A stretch of DNA of 64,000 nucleotides from Verrucomicrobiota bacterium (GCA_016219875.1 JACRJZ010000041.1:124001-188000), one strand, 5' to 3'; positions 18,101 through 27,062 are shown, counted from the stretch's first letter. Made by a program: numbers and translations. The notes: generated by a model not told the origin, from the letters alone.

Positions 18101-21100
18101 CACGTCTGCCAGCCCTTCGGTCGCGGACGTGTATGGCTCCGGGCTGGTGGCGTTGAGCGCGTCGGCCAACGCGAAGACGTTGGTGTAGTTGTTGGCGGTG
18201 TCGAAAGAGCGCTTCAGCCAAGTCCAGCGATACCGCTCGGTCTTCTTCATCGTGCCGCCGTCGGTCAGGTTGGGCGTGGTGTACACCAGCAACTGCGGCA
18301 TGGGATCGGCCAACAGTGCAGTTCCCGTGTCGGGGTACTCAAACGCGCGGTCGATCTTGTAGAACTCGCCGCCGGTGTCGCCGAACGACCAAGCGTCCAG
18401 GAAGTCACCTGCCGGCTGAATGACCGCCTCGAACACACCGCCGCGCTGCATGTCCGTCACGCCGTTGACTTGGAGCCGGATGAAGTGGCGATGACTGAAG
18501 GGCAGGTTCATTTGGTCGGCGATCCAGTACGCCATCTGTTCCTGGACGGCCGTGTTCTCGCCGCCGTGGCCGCCGGGCCAGTCGAGCACGAGGTCTTCGT
18601 TGCCGAGGAACTTGTCGTCCGGCGGGAACATGATGCTGTAGCCGCAGCGATTGCCCGACGGCGTGGTAAAACCCGGCGCGATGTAAGGGCTGCCAGCGTA
18701 GAGCGCGAGCGTGTTGTACATCGCCCGCTGGCTGCCGAGCACGAACGTCACGTCGTTGGGCGTGTTGTCGAGGTTGTGGCGCGCGTCCCAGGTGTTGAAC
18801 GTCGCCTGCGTCATCCACAGTCGATACACCGGGAAGTTGCCCGTCGGCACGTTTTCGCCGAAGCGGACCAAGCATTCGCGAGCGGGCGCATCGTTGGGGA
18901 ATCGGCTCGTGGCACTGGGCGTGAAGCCATCGCCGGCCTGCACGTAAAACGCGACCAGCGCGCCGTTGGTCTGGCCGGGAAGGGTGGCGCTGAACAGGCC
19001 GTCGCCCGCCACAGCGTCGCCGCCCGTGCCGTCATCACGCATCGGCACGGAGAAGGAATTGGTCGCGGGATCGAGACGATAAACCACGCTCAGCGCGGCC
19101 ACGCCGTCTGAGTCATCCACTCGCGCAGTGACGACCACGGCTTGGTTTGCCGCGGGCAGGACCGGACTGTGCGCCACGTCGTAAATGGCGGGCGGCGCGT
19201 TCGGCACCGCGCGGCTGTTGCGCGTGCCCGGCGTGCCGAGGTTGGCGGGCAACGTCATCGTTCCGACCGCTTCGAGCCAGTTGCCGCGCAGGCGAAACAG
19301 GATTTCCGGATGGCCGCGCAGCCACCGCACCTTGGCGCGAATCGTGGCGGTGTCGCCACTGGCCAGCGCGCTCGTGAGCGGCGTGCGGATGCGGTTGACC
19401 TGATTGTCGCCGCGATCGACCGCGCGCACGTGGTAGGAGCGGGCGCTGAAGTAGCCTTCAGTGGTTTCCAAACCGGACGGCGATTCGGTGCCTTCCGCCG
19501 TCCAACTAGTCGCGCCGGACTCGAAGGTGGAATTGGCGATCAGGTTCACGCCGCTGCCGTTGAGCACTTCCACGCCGTCGATCAAGCACTCGCCGGCGCC
19601 CTGCAACAGGACTTGAAGCTGGTCCGCTGCCACGTTGCCGTTGTCCACGACTCCTCTCCGCGATACGACCGTCCAAGGCGCTTTGGCGGTTTCGTCGCTG
19701 TCGGCCCAGTTCGCGGCGAGGCGATTGTCGCTGCGCGGGTCGGTCAGCTCGAGGCTGCTGCCGCCGCCATCGGCCCAGCGCGGCCAGCGCCCGCCCGTGC
19801 CGTAAGTGACCTCGTTCACGACGATGAAGATCGTGTTGGTGACGGCTTGATGCTGGGCGTTGGTCGAAACCCCCGGCTGTGGCATGGCCAGCGCGAGACG
19901 TTCGCCGCGGCCAGAGAGCGTGCCGCCGAAATCGCCGAGCACCGCGCTCACTGGGAGATTCGGGTAGTTCGTCAGCAGACGCGCGGCGTCCTTCGCCACG
20001 ACGAGATAGCCGCCGGGCGCGAGCAGCGTGTTCGACGGGAACGTGAAATTGATGCCGTCCACGAACCGCCAGTCGCCGAGGGCCACGGTGCTGGGACCGC
20101 GGTTGTAGAGTTCCACGAACTGGTCGGCGTCGCGGCCCGAGATCGGCGCGAACATGATTTCGTTGATGACCACGTCGCGCGCCAGCGGCGGGGCGTTGTT
20201 TGTGCCGGGAGTTCGGCTGGCCAACTCGCGGAACGCCGACGCGCCGTCCGGGAACCGGCCCATCGAAACTCCGCTGGCCTGCGCCTCAAAGCGAACGGCG
20301 TCCAGCACGCGCGTCCCGGCGGCGTTGCGGAAGTAGATCGTTTCGCCGCCCGCCTTCAGGCCGAAGCCGAGTTGGGTTTCGTCGAAGGACACAAAGCCGC
20401 GCGCCGGGATGAGAGTGTTTGGCGGAAGGGCGAATTTGTTCGTGTCCGGATCGTCGGTCAGAAAACAGCCGGAGAGGTCGAGCGGCTGAGTGCCGCGGTT
20501 GTACAGCTCGATGAAGTTCGGCGCTGCGCCGTCGGCGTGCGCCAGGAACTCGTTGATGACCACCGCGCGCAGCGGGTCGGGCGTCACCGCATCAAGCCGC
20601 CCCGGCGAACCGAGCACCGCATCACTCGCGGCCCAAGCGCGCGGGTCACGCTCGCCGAACGAAGGCCGCGCCAAGACCAGCGAGTGTCCGGCGCCATCGG
20701 CCGCGGCGGGCCACGGCGGCTCGCTCGAATAGTTCACTTCCAGGAAGACCGCGCCGGTGCGATGACGCAGGCGGATCGTGCCCGCATCGTTGGGCAGGCC
20801 GTTGGTGCTCGCGCCATCCCACGGCCCGAGCGCGTCCGCGAAACCATAGACGGACTGCAGGTCTTCCGGCGCGCGGGCCACGACGAGGAAGCCGCCGCCG
20901 GGCAGGACCGTGCCCGACGGGAAGGTGTAGTCCACATCGCCGGAGAGCCGGTAGCCGCTGAGGTCTTCGGTCTCGCCGCGCGCGTTGAAGAGTTCGATGT
21001 ATTCGAGCCGGGCCGCGTTCGTCCCGATCAGGATGTTCGGCGGGTGATACATGATTTCCGAAATCACCAGACTCGTGAGGCGGCTGCATTGGCCGAGCGG

Positions 21101-23023
21101 CTCGATGTCGAGTCGAGTCGCGTTCGTGACGACGGAGCTGACATCCGACAAGTCGCGAAAGGCCGCCGTCGTGGTTTCGCCGGCTTGGTGGCTCGACACG
21201 GCGAATCCGAAAAGCACAGTCGAGGGCAGCGCCAAGTTGGCCGTGCCCAGCATCGCCCAACTCTGGCCGTCGAAACCCGCGTAGCCCGTGAACTGGCTTC
21301 CTGCCCGCTTCAGTCGCAACCAGGTTTGTGGCGGATTGACGGGGCACGAACCGCTCACTGTCGCGGGAGCGGCGGAGTTGCTGCGCGAGCGGAAGAAACA
21401 GCCGCTGATCGTGGGCGTGGCCATCACGCTGGCGAAGCGGCTGCCGGCGTCGAGTGTCTCGCGCGCCATCAGTCCCGCCTCGGCCCAGGCGTCGGACAGC
21501 GCCAGCGATTCCACGCGCACCTTCACGTCGAAGTCACCCGTGCGCGAGACGGAGTTGAACTGGAATTGGTCGCTGTTCCCCCCGATGTTCGTGCCGCCAC
21601 CGGTCACGTTCATGCCGTTTGGAACTGCTACGATACTCCCGCCGAGCGCCGGGTTGCCGATGTCCTGCGATGCGTACGAAAGCGCGATGAAGGTGGCCTG
21701 GCTGTTGGAAGCGATCAGGTTCGCGGCGGCGGCTTGGTCCGTCAGCCCGTTCACCGTGAGCGTATAGACCGCGTTCTCTTCCAGCGGGCTGACTTCGAGC
21801 AACACGTTCGTCTGGGTGGCGTCGAGCGCGGCGCTGGAGATCGCCACGTTTCCGCTGGCGTCAATAACGGAGTAGAGGGCGCGGTTTGTGCCGGTGGCGG
21901 GCGCGATGCGCTCCGAGAATGAAGCTTGCACCTGGGCCAGCCCCAGCGACCGGGCACGGACGAGCACGGGCGGATTGGTGTCGGCGATGACGCCCAAGGT
22001 AGCGACACTGCTTGTGACGCTGTAGCTGAGGTTCGAGATCGTGTTCGCGGCCACAACTTTGAAGAGTGCCCCGTCGTCGTCCAGCGCCGCCATCGCGATG
22101 ATGCAGGTGGCATTCGTCGCGCCCGGAATCGGCGCGCCGTTTCTCCACCATTGGTACGTGGGTTGGGGATTGCCGTTGGCACCGACGCTGAACGAAGCCG
22201 GGAACAATTCTGCGACGGTCAGGCTTTGCGGTTGGTTGGTGATCGCGACCGGCGTTTGCACGAAGGCCCTGGGAGCCACGACAACATTCGGCAGTCCCGA
22301 AGCTTTGATCAGCACGTAGTCCACGTCGAACTCCGCCACGCCGTTCAAGCTGCCCGCGGTGATCCCGGCAAAGCCTGCGCGGGTGGTGCGGGCGGGAGTG
22401 TAATCCCACGCGAGTTGCCAGACGGCTGGCTCTGGCACGCTGCCGTCGGCCAGCCAGATCTTTGCGAACACGTCATTCGCTCCACCTTGCGAGGGCGCAT
22501 TCGGCTCGTGGCGCAAGCGAACCCAATACCAGACGTTGTTCGCCCAAGCGAAGGCCAGTTCCGGTCCCCAGGCGCGTGAATCGTCGAGCAGTTCCAAGTG
22601 GCGCTGGCCTGGACTCGGCTCGTCGCGGAAATGCCAGTTGAGGCCCTGGCTGGTGCTGGGATCGACACCCGCACTGACGCCTGCCCGCGCCGGATCACCG
22701 GTGCCGAAGTTCGTCACGCGGAGGCGCGCCAGCACTTCCTGCACGGTGTTGTTGTAGCCGGGCGATTCGCAGAGCAGGTGGTTCGGGTCGCCGGACGCGT
22801 TGGCGACGTGGAGCATCCCGCCGCTCACGGTGAAGACGTTCGCGCCGCGCACCGCCCAGTTGCCTCCGAGCGACGCGCCGTCGAAGTCATCCTGGAAGCC
22901 GCTGACCGTTGTCCCGACGTCCGCGGGCAAGAACGGCTGCGCGCGTGAACAGAAGGCTTGGAGCAAGATGATCCCGGCACTGAGCAGCGCCGGCCAGGCG
23001 GGTCTGAAGGTCAGCTTTGTCAT
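15101..23023 (-). CDS. Giant secreted lamin-tail-domain / CotH-kinase protein
   Basis: The frame encodes 2,640 residues from the ATG at 23023, chosen because a signal peptide follows (MTKLTFRPAWPALL...); the frame is open further upstream without one. In order: a LamG-like anchor domain (about 42-190), an Ig-like domain (258-328), a Big-like segment (348-428), a DUF1349-like segment (458-625), three lamin-tail domains with VINE(I/F)M-type starts (about 645-1110), a CotH-kinase-like region (about 1392-1795), three more lamin-tail domains (about 1885-2560) and a C-terminal module ending RFYRVVLWP. CotH domains phosphorylate proteins in spore coats; whether this one is active is unknown. The lamin-tail repeats suggest binding at the cell surface. 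It ends just after the attC-like site. Confidence 0.85.
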   Translation of the reverse strand: MTKLTFRPAWPALLSAGIILLQAFCSRAQPFLPADVGTTVSGFQDDFDGASLGGNWAVRGANVFTVSGGMLHVANASGDPNHLLCESPGYNNTVQEVLARLRVTNFGTGDPARAGVSAGVDPSTSQGLNWHFRDEPSPGQRHLELLDDSRAWGPELAFAWANNVWYWVRLRHEPNAPSQGGANDVFAKIWLADGSVPEPAVWQLAWDYTPARTTRAGFAGITAGSLNGVAEFDVDYVLIKASGLPNVVVAPRAFVQTPVAITNQPQSLTVAELFPASFSVGANGNPQPTYQWWRNGAPIPGATNATCIIAMAALDDDGALFKVVAANTISNLSYSVTSSVATLGVIADTNPPVLVRARSLGLAQVQASFSERIAPATGTNRALYSVIDASGNVAISSAALDATQTNVLLEVSPLEENAVYTLTVNGLTDQAAAANLIASNSQATFIALSYASQDIGNPALGGSIVAVPNGMNVTGGGTNIGGNSDQFQFNSVSRTGDFDVKVRVESLALSDAWAEAGLMARETLDAGSRFASVMATPTISGCFFRSRSNSAAPATVSGSCPVNPPQTWLRLKRAGSQFTGYAGFDGQSWAMLGTANLALPSTVLFGFAVSSHQAGETTTAAFRDLSDVSSVVTNATRLDIEPLGQCSRLTSLVISEIMYHPPNILIGTNAARLEYIELFNARGETEDLSGYRLSGDVDYTFPSGTVLPGGGFLVVARAPEDLQSVYGFADALGPWDGASTNGLPNDAGTIRLRHRTGAVFLEVNYSSEPPWPAAADGAGHSLVLARPSFGERDPRAWAASDAVLGSPGRLDAVTPDPLRAVVINEFLAHADGAAPNFIELYNRGTQPLDLSGCFLTDDPDTNKFALPPNTLIPARGFVSFDETQLGFGLKAGGETIYFRNAAGTRVLDAVRFEAQASGVSMGRFPDGASAFRELASRTPGTNNAPPLARDVVINEIMFAPISGRDADQFVELYNRGPSTVALGDWRFVDGINFTFPSNTLLAPGGYLVVAKDAARLLTNYPNLPVSAVLGDFGGTLSGRGERLALAMPQPGVSTNAQHQAVTNTIFIVVNEVTYGTGGRWPRWADGGGSSLELTDPRSDNRLAANWADSDETAKAPWTVVSRRGVVDNGNVAADQLQVLLQGAGECLIDGVEVLNGSGVNLIANSTFESGATSWTAEGTESPSGLETTEGYFSARSYHVRAVDRGDNQVNRIRTPLTSALASGDTATIRAKVRWLRGHPEILFRLRGNWLEAVGTMTLPANLGTPGTRNSRAVPNAPPAIYDVAHSPVLPAANQAVVVTARVDDSDGVAALSVVYRLDPATNSFSVPMRDDGTGGDAVAGDGLFSATLPGQTNGALVAFYVQAGDGFTPSATSRFPNDAPARECLVRFGENVPTGNFPVYRLWMTQATFNTWDARHNLDNTPNDVTFVLGSQRAMYNTLALYAGSPYIAPGFTTPSGNRCGYSIMFPPDDKFLGNEDLVLDWPGGHGGENTAVQEQMAYWIADQMNLPFSHRHFIRLQVNGVTDMQRGGVFEAVIQPAGDFLDAWSFGDTGGEFYKIDRAFEYPDTGTALLADPMPQLLVYTTPNLTDGGTMKKTERYRWTWLKRSFDTANNYTNVFALADALNATSPEPYTSATEGLADVERWMGIFAFEHIINNFDSWGHDIGKNMYAYKPRAGRWQLYAFDLDWLMLVSPRGPGAYTASTGPLFSSNDPTVTRLYNHPPFRRAYFRAVQDAVDGPLLSANCDPIMDAKYASLVANGVTMCDGGALVNPSFVKAWFRDRRTYLLAQLANVNAGFGLTGPSSFTANSNLVSLSGTAPITVKTITVNDTAWLVTWTSVSNWTLRLAPAPGTNQFTVLGYDARGQLVAGASNAVTVVYPGEAPSPQGSVVINEIMFNPVQPDAEFVELFNTSSTAAFDLSGWRFNGLDYVFPGGSVLGPRGFLVLAKDRVAFDIAYGPAIVVFDEFAGNLQAGGETLTLLQPGLPPALDTVIDKVRYDSVPPWPVGSNNVITASTIQLLDAVQDNSRPCNWATRYAAPTYEPGFWTPAATNSGWRFVAVTGNSASTASQRLLMSLDGPGSVVIDEISIVAGTNAAVGANFVRNGDFETAPLIDDPTLTNSWTIVAWYTNTTLSTGLVHNGTGALRLATTNATSGLVARLVSQWLSPPPPANSPVTLSFWYCVTNNYADNGLYLGTNRAYYLANTTCTNLTLRIASSSLRVDTNITAVVTPAFYTPPRLVSPLFVSSSPGASNSLATSLPAIPPLWLNEVQPLNLDGLTNRAGQREPWIELYNAGTNAIALEGLSLATNFTNLTEWAFPAGAVIEAGEFRLIFADGRSEQSTPTELHTSFRLAAAHGSIALARLREGQPEVLDYLNYAVVPTNHSYGSFPDAQPFERLDFFHVTPGAPNNGAPASLTVFINEWMAANTRTLADPADGQFDDWIELFNPGTEAISLAGYFLTDTLTNKTKWPLPSYAGIGPRGYLLVWADENGSQNSSNRLDLHANFKLAAGGEEIGLFAPDGTPIDAVTFGPQTNDVSQGRYPDGAGAVHFMATPTPRAANIVSVVPVPPRVGEITMLAGGAISFSFSATLGQTYRVEYKNDLNEPLWTPLDGEHQAPASTVTVTNALSGVPQRFYRVVLWP

Positions 23024-23129
23024 GAGAACCGGCGCACTGTAGGCGCGGCTGACCACGAATTCCAAGCTCTCTCGCGACGATGGCCCGCAGTCTCGACAGC
23101 CTGGGTCGAACGGCGCTGTTCCAGCAGCC

Positions 23130-23168
23130 AAAGAAAAAGCGCCGGTCCATGGCGGAACCGACCGGCGC
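23130..23168 (-). terminator. Intrinsic terminator of the hsp20 genes
   Basis: Read on the minus strand, GCGCCGGTC and GACCGGCGC form a perfect nine-base stem around a 12-base loop, directly followed by TTTTTCTTT. It lies 22 bases past the hsp20 stop at 23191 and before the lamin-tail gene start at 23023. Confidence 0.88.
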
Positions 23169-23190
23169 GTGCCCAAACCAACAGCGCTCG

Positions 23191-23574
23191 TCAATCCGTG
23201 ACGACGATCTTGCGAGGCTTCACCCGCTCCGCCTTGGGCAGGGTCAGCGTCAACAGCCCTTGCTCCAGTTGCGCGGTGATCTTGCCCGCGTCGATCGTCG
23301 GTTCCAGGTCGAAGATGCGCCGGAAGCTCGCGGGTTTGGACTCCACATAGACGGCCTCGCCGGGGGGCGGCGCCGGTTCGCGGTGGCCCGTCAGCGTCAG
23401 CGTGTGATCTTCCAGCGTGATCTCCAGGTGGTCGCGCGTCACGCCGGGCATTTCCGCTTCGATAACGTAGGTGTCTTTCGTTTCGGCGATGTTCACGGCC
23501 GGCATCAGGTACTGGTTTTCTTCGACCCGTTTGACGGGCGCGCACTGGGATTGTTTTTCAACGAGGGTATTCAT
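23191..23574 (-). CDS. Hsp20/alpha-crystallin small heat shock protein
   Basis: This 127-residue chaperone carries one alpha-crystallin domain (about 27-115): the VNIAETKDTYVIEAEMPGV start, the GVTRDHLEITLEDHTLTLTG core, and the conserved LEQGLLTLTLPK end with the A-x-x-x-G-L-L motif. It has a short C-terminal tail without the usual IxI motif; the tail reads RKIVVTD. Such proteins hold unfolding clients in the cytosol. It is the second gene of a tandem pair, 73 bases after a paralogue, and is followed by the terminator at 23130. Confidence 0.95.
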   Translation of the reverse strand: MNTLVEKQSQCAPVKRVEENQYLMPAVNIAETKDTYVIEAEMPGVTRDHLEITLEDHTLTLTGHREPAPPPGEAVYVESKPASFRRIFDLEPTIDAGKITAQLEQGLLTLTLPKAERVKPRKIVVTD

Positions 23575-23613
23575 GTTTCCTCCGTTCAGTTCATTTCGAT
23601 GTTGTGGTTGGAG

Positions 23614-23640
23614 CCGGGCGGCGCGCCGTGCGCCGCCCGG
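23614..23640 (-). other. Strong hairpin between the two hsp20 genes
   Basis: CCGGGCGGCG (23614-23623) and CGCCGCCCGG (23631-23640) form a perfect ten-base stem with a seven-base loop. No T-run follows on the minus strand. It may attenuate transcription or protect the upstream message. Confidence 0.5.
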
Positions 23641-23647
23641 TGTTTCC

Positions 23648-24118
23648 TCAGTTTACTCGGACCTCAATCTGCTTGGGCTTGGCTTCCTCGGTCTTGGGCA
23701 GCGTGACCGTCAGGATGCCATCCTTGTAGGTGGCGCTGACCTTGTCCGACTCGACCGGCGACGGCAGCGAAAGCGTGCGCTGAAACCGTCCGAGGAACCG
23801 CTCCGTGCGGTAGAGTTCCGCGTCCTTGAACTTCTGCTCCTGCTTGCGCTCGCCCGCCAGCGTCAGCACTCCGTCATGGAGCGAGATTTCGATGTCCTCC
23901 TTCTTCATCCCAGGCAGTTCGGCCTTCACGACGACGCTGTCTTTGTCTTCGTAAAGATCGACCGCCGGGAGCCAGCCGCCCAGGAATTGCTGGGTGCCAC
24001 GGGTGAATTCGGCCAATGGCGTCTCAAACAGCCGGTCGATTTCATCCCGCAGCGTGCTGAGGTGCCAGAACGGCGACCATCCAGTGACTTCAGGTTTTGT
24101 CCAACGTGTCAGTGTCAT
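23648..24118 (-). CDS. Hsp20/alpha-crystallin small heat shock protein
   Basis: The 156-residue protein is a class-typical Hsp20. The N-terminal arm (WSPFWHLSTLRDEIDRLFE) is of the bacterial type. The alpha-crystallin domain (about 45-145) includes LPGMKKEDIEISLHDGVLTL and the YKDGILTVTLPK signature, and the C-terminus ends KQIEVRVN. It acts as an ATP-independent holdase in the cytosol. It leads a two-gene heat-shock unit with the downstream paralogue. The intergenic region upstream holds a CTTGAA inverted repeat that may drive it. Confidence 0.95.
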   Translation of the reverse strand: MTLTRWTKPEVTGWSPFWHLSTLRDEIDRLFETPLAEFTRGTQQFLGGWLPAVDLYEDKDSVVVKAELPGMKKEDIEISLHDGVLTLAGERKQEQKFKDAELYRTERFLGRFQRTLSLPSPVESDKVSATYKDGILTVTLPKTEEAKPKQIEVRVN

Positions 24119-24194
24119 AGCTTTGCCTTTCTCTTTAGCTTTGGTGTTAAGCGTTCAACAGTGCCTTTCTCTTAGCCAGCAACGTGCCAGCAGT

Positions 24195-24220
24195 CTTGAA
24201 GGAGAGTCTGGATATTCAAG
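24195..24220 (-). promoter_or_regulatory. CTTGAA inverted repeat upstream of the hsp20 genes
   Basis: CTTGAA, 14 bases, TTCAAG lies about 75-100 bases before the hsp20 start. CTTGAA is the -35 box of sigma-32 promoters and can be read here on either strand, but no good CCCCAT-type -10 box is in place. No CIRCE element is present. The role is a guess. Confidence 0.25.
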
Positions 24221-24394
24221 CTATTGAAAATGAACCGTCTGAAGCCTAGCACGGGTGATCCTTGTCTGCCGAACAACGGAGCCACTGTGACACTGAGAGA
24301 GTCTGAGAAAGCTTCTGCGAGCCACGATGACTCACGGATTAAACCCGCGCTCCGAAATGAAGTTGCGGGAGCGAGTCCGCCTCAGTGGTGTGGA

Positions 24395-24419
24395 GGGTTT
24401 CGGCGGGCCGCCGAAACCC
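24395..24419. repeat. Perfect 12-base-arm palindrome
   Basis: GGGTTTCGGCGG and CCGCCGAAACCC flank a single central base. It lies in the 24241-24502 gap between priA and the hsp20 genes. It could be a bidirectional processing or termination structure, but there is no T-run. The rest of the gap shows no gene. Confidence 0.55.
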
Positions 24420-24502
24420 GTACGCGCGCCGCGTGCGCTCCCCATTCTATTTTGGGACTCAGACTGAGATGGCTTGGCCCCAGCCCTTCTGCTGTCTTCG
24501 GC

Positions 24503-26869
24503 TCAGGCCAGATTGACGGGGTCGATGTCGATGGTCAGAGTCACGTCCTCCGGCAGCACCAGCGATTGGCTGAACTTCGCCAGATACTGGCTCAGCTTCG
24601 ACATCTGCCGAGTCCGCAGCATGAGTTGGTAGCGATAAAAGGTTTCCGCGCGCGCCAGCGGCGCTGGACCGGGGCCGGCGAGAATGAGGTCGTGGAGGGG
24701 CGGAGCCTCCGAGGCGACGGCGAGACGGCGAGACGGAGAGACGGGGGCTTCCGGGCCGTCGGCGAACTGGAGTTCAGGCGCCCTCGTCGCCGGTTCGCCG
24801 GTTCGCCGGTTCGCCGAATCGTGCAGCCCCTTCTCCAACTCACTCCGCAAGTGTTCCGCCAGCAGCCGCACCTTGTCTTCGTTCCGGCCCTTCAGCGTGA
24901 GCAAGGCGGCGCGGGTCACAGGCGGATACTTGAGTTGTTCGCGGAACTCGATCTCCTGCTCGTAGAAGCCCGCGAAGTCGTGCCGGCGCGCGTATTGGAT
25001 GGCCGGATGGAAGGGCGTGAAGCTTTGCACGAAGACCTCGCCTTCCACGTCGCCGCGGCCCGCCCGACCGGCGACCTGCGTGAGCAGTTGGAACGTGCGT
25101 TCGCCCGCGCGGAAGTCGGGAATGTGCAGGCTCAGGTCGGCGTAGATGATCCCCACGAGCGTCACGTTCGGAAAGTGCAGGCCCTTGGCGATCATCTGCG
25201 TGCCGACGAGGATGTCGATCTTGCCGGTGCGGAAGTCACCGAGGATGCGCCGATAGTCTTCCTTGCGTTGGAGAACGTCGGAGTCCATGCGCTGGATGCG
25301 GGCGTGGGGAAAAAGCCGCGTCAGCGTGTCTTCCACTTTCTGGGTGCCCAAGCCCGAGTAGCGGATGGCGGGATTGCGGCACTGCTCGTCCGGGCAAACC
25401 GTAGGCGCGGCCGTGTCGTAGCCGCAGATGTGACAGCGGAGTTTCTGGACGGACCGATGGTAGGTCAAGGCCACGCTGCAATTCGGGCATTCCGCCACGA
25501 AGCCGCACTTCGGGCACTGGAGCGACGTCGAGTAACCGCGGCGGTTCAGAAAGAGGATGACTTGCTCCTTCCTCTCCAGCCGTTGCGTGATGGCCTCCTT
25601 CAGCTCCGGCGAAAAGATGGGCGTTCCTTTGTCGGCTCTGGCCGCCTGCCGCATATCGACCACGCGCACGACCGGCATCTTCTTGTCGTCGGCGCGCGTC
25701 GGCAATTCGAGCAGCGCGTACTTGCCGCGCTGGACGTTGTAGAAGCTCTCCAGCGAGGGCGTGGCCGAGCCGAGCACGACGACGGCGCCTTCCATCTGCC
25801 CGCGCACCACGGCCACATCGCGCGCGTGGTAGCGCGGGGCCTCCTCCTGTTTGTAAGAGTGCTCGTGCTCTTCATCGACGATGATGAGACCCAGCGGATC
25901 GACCGGCGCGAAGATGGCCGAGCGCGCGCCGATGACAATCCGGGCGCGGCCTTGGCGGACTTTTTGCCACTCGTCGTGCCGCTCGCCGGCGGAAAGGTGG
26001 CTGTGCAGCACGGCCACGAGCGTCTGGAGCGGCCCACTGCTGAACCGGGCCTTGAACCGCTCGACGGTCTGCGGCGTGAGTGAAATCTCCGGCACGAGCA
26101 CGATGGCGCCTTTCCCGCGCGTCAAGGCGTGGGCGAGGGCCTGGAGATAAACCTCGGTCTTGCCGCTGCCCGTGACGCCGTGGAGGAGAAATGCAGATTT
26201 GAGATTTGAGATTTGAGATTTGAGATCGCCGGCGTCCATCGCTGCCATGATCACTGCCAACGCCTTCGCCTGCTCCGCGTTCAACGCGAGCGGCTCGGTT
26301 GGCAGGATGCGTTCATGAGCGTAGGGATCACGCTCGGAAACCTGCGTCGCGATCACGACGCAGCCCTTGTCCTCAAGCCGGCGGACGGTTTCCGACGTGC
26401 AGCCGCAGCGTTCCAGCAGGCGCTGCAACGGTATCTCGCCGCACTCTTGCACCACGCTCAAGACTTCCTGTTGCCGCTGGGTCAGTTTCACCGCTTCCCC
26501 GACGCGCGGCGCGGCCCGCACGAACAGCCGTTCCCGCCAGCCGTCTTTCTCCTGCCGCACCACTTCGGGCAGCACGCTCTTGAGGGCGATCTCCGGCGGG
26601 CAACAATAATAGTCCGCGATCCACCGGGCGAGCCGGAGGACCTTGGGCGTGACCTGGCTTTGCCGGCCGATGACTTTGGCGAGGCAGCGGAGGTTGGTGT
26701 GCGGGATTTGCGTCTCGTCGAGCAGCGCCGTCACGACGCCGAACACCTGGCGGGGGCCGAACGGCACCTTGACGCGGCTGCCCACCTCGACCTGGCCCGC
26801 CAGTTCCGGCGGGATGGCGTAGTCGAACTCCTTGCGGAGCGCGATTTCAAGTGTGACGCGGGCAACCAT
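24503..26869 (-). CDS. priA: Primosomal replication restart helicase PriA
   Basis: The 788-residue product starts MVARVTLEIALRKEFDY at 26869, the family N-terminus; the frame is open upstream only through repeat sequence. It has the 3'-DNA-binding domain, a winged helix, Walker A GVTGSGKTE (about 231), the DEEH box in VDEEHEHSYKQ, the paired zinc-binding cysteine motifs (CPKCGF, CPNC, CHICGYD, CPDEQC) and the QMIAKG helicase motif. It reloads the replisome at stalled forks and recombination intermediates. An odd feature is an insert reading DLKSQISNLKSA just before Walker A, encoded by a (GATTTGA)n tract at 26197-26226 that is foreign to the family. Several repeat families adjoin the gene. 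Confidence 0.96.
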   Translation of the reverse strand: MVARVTLEIALRKEFDYAIPPELAGQVEVGSRVKVPFGPRQVFGVVTALLDETQIPHTNLRCLAKVIGRQSQVTPKVLRLARWIADYYCCPPEIALKSVLPEVVRQEKDGWRERLFVRAAPRVGEAVKLTQRQQEVLSVVQECGEIPLQRLLERCGCTSETVRRLEDKGCVVIATQVSERDPYAHERILPTEPLALNAEQAKALAVIMAAMDAGDLKSQISNLKSAFLLHGVTGSGKTEVYLQALAHALTRGKGAIVLVPEISLTPQTVERFKARFSSGPLQTLVAVLHSHLSAGERHDEWQKVRQGRARIVIGARSAIFAPVDPLGLIIVDEEHEHSYKQEEAPRYHARDVAVVRGQMEGAVVVLGSATPSLESFYNVQRGKYALLELPTRADDKKMPVVRVVDMRQAARADKGTPIFSPELKEAITQRLERKEQVILFLNRRGYSTSLQCPKCGFVAECPNCSVALTYHRSVQKLRCHICGYDTAAPTVCPDEQCRNPAIRYSGLGTQKVEDTLTRLFPHARIQRMDSDVLQRKEDYRRILGDFRTGKIDILVGTQMIAKGLHFPNVTLVGIIYADLSLHIPDFRAGERTFQLLTQVAGRAGRGDVEGEVFVQSFTPFHPAIQYARRHDFAGFYEQEIEFREQLKYPPVTRAALLTLKGRNEDKVRLLAEHLRSELEKGLHDSANRRTGEPATRAPELQFADGPEAPVSPSRRLAVASEAPPLHDLILAGPGPAPLARAETFYRYQLMLRTRQMSKLSQYLAKFSQSLVLPEDVTLTIDIDPVNLA
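26197..26226. repeat. Heptanucleotide tract (GATTTGA)n inside priA
   Basis: Four tandem copies of GATTTGA lie in frame in priA. On the coding strand they give a seven-residue repeat unit based on ISNLKSQ. The A/T-rich tract contrasts sharply with the GC-rich gene. A similar tract occurs in carB at 34054-34085. Confidence 0.85.
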
Positions 26870-26880
26870 CGGCGGAAGTA

Positions 26881-26915
26881 AAAAGGCAAAAGGCAGAAGG
26901 CAAAAGGCAGAAAGC
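26881..26915. repeat. Heptanucleotide tract (AAAAGGC)5 next to priA
   Basis: Five consecutive seven-base units read AAAAGGC, AAAAGGC, AGAAGGC, AAAAGGC, AGAAAGC. They begin 12 bases upstream of the priA start codon and so may lie in its leader. Confidence 0.85.
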
Positions 26916-26942
26916 AAAGCACCGATTTCAAAACCTTGCTGG

Positions 26943-27058
26943 TGTAGCGCCGACTTGCAGTCGGCCAGGCCGTGAACCTTCCAGCCGGCTGGCCTCTTCC
27001 AACGCTCGCCGGTTGGAAAACCGGCGCTACGGCAGACCGGAAAGTCTGCGCTACGTAC
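26943..27058. repeat. GTAGCGC/GCGCTAC palindromic repeat cluster
   Basis: GTAGCGCCGACTTGCAGTCGG opens the stretch as a small hairpin; GCCGGTTGGAAAACCGGC and CAGACCGGAAAGTCTG hairpins follow, each ending GCGCTAC. It sits between the SBBP gene and priA and could end their transcripts. Confidence 0.6.
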
Positions 27059-27062
27059 AGCC

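Noticed and set aside
24119..24240. CIRCE or HrcA operator upstream of the hsp20 genes
   Set aside because: The TTAGCACTC-N9-GAGTGCTAA pattern is absent; only a CTTGAA inverted repeat is present.
26197..26226. Short direct repeats considered as a CRISPR array
   Set aside because: The units are seven bases with no spacers and lie within priA. No array of 24-40-base repeats with unique spacers was seen anywhere.
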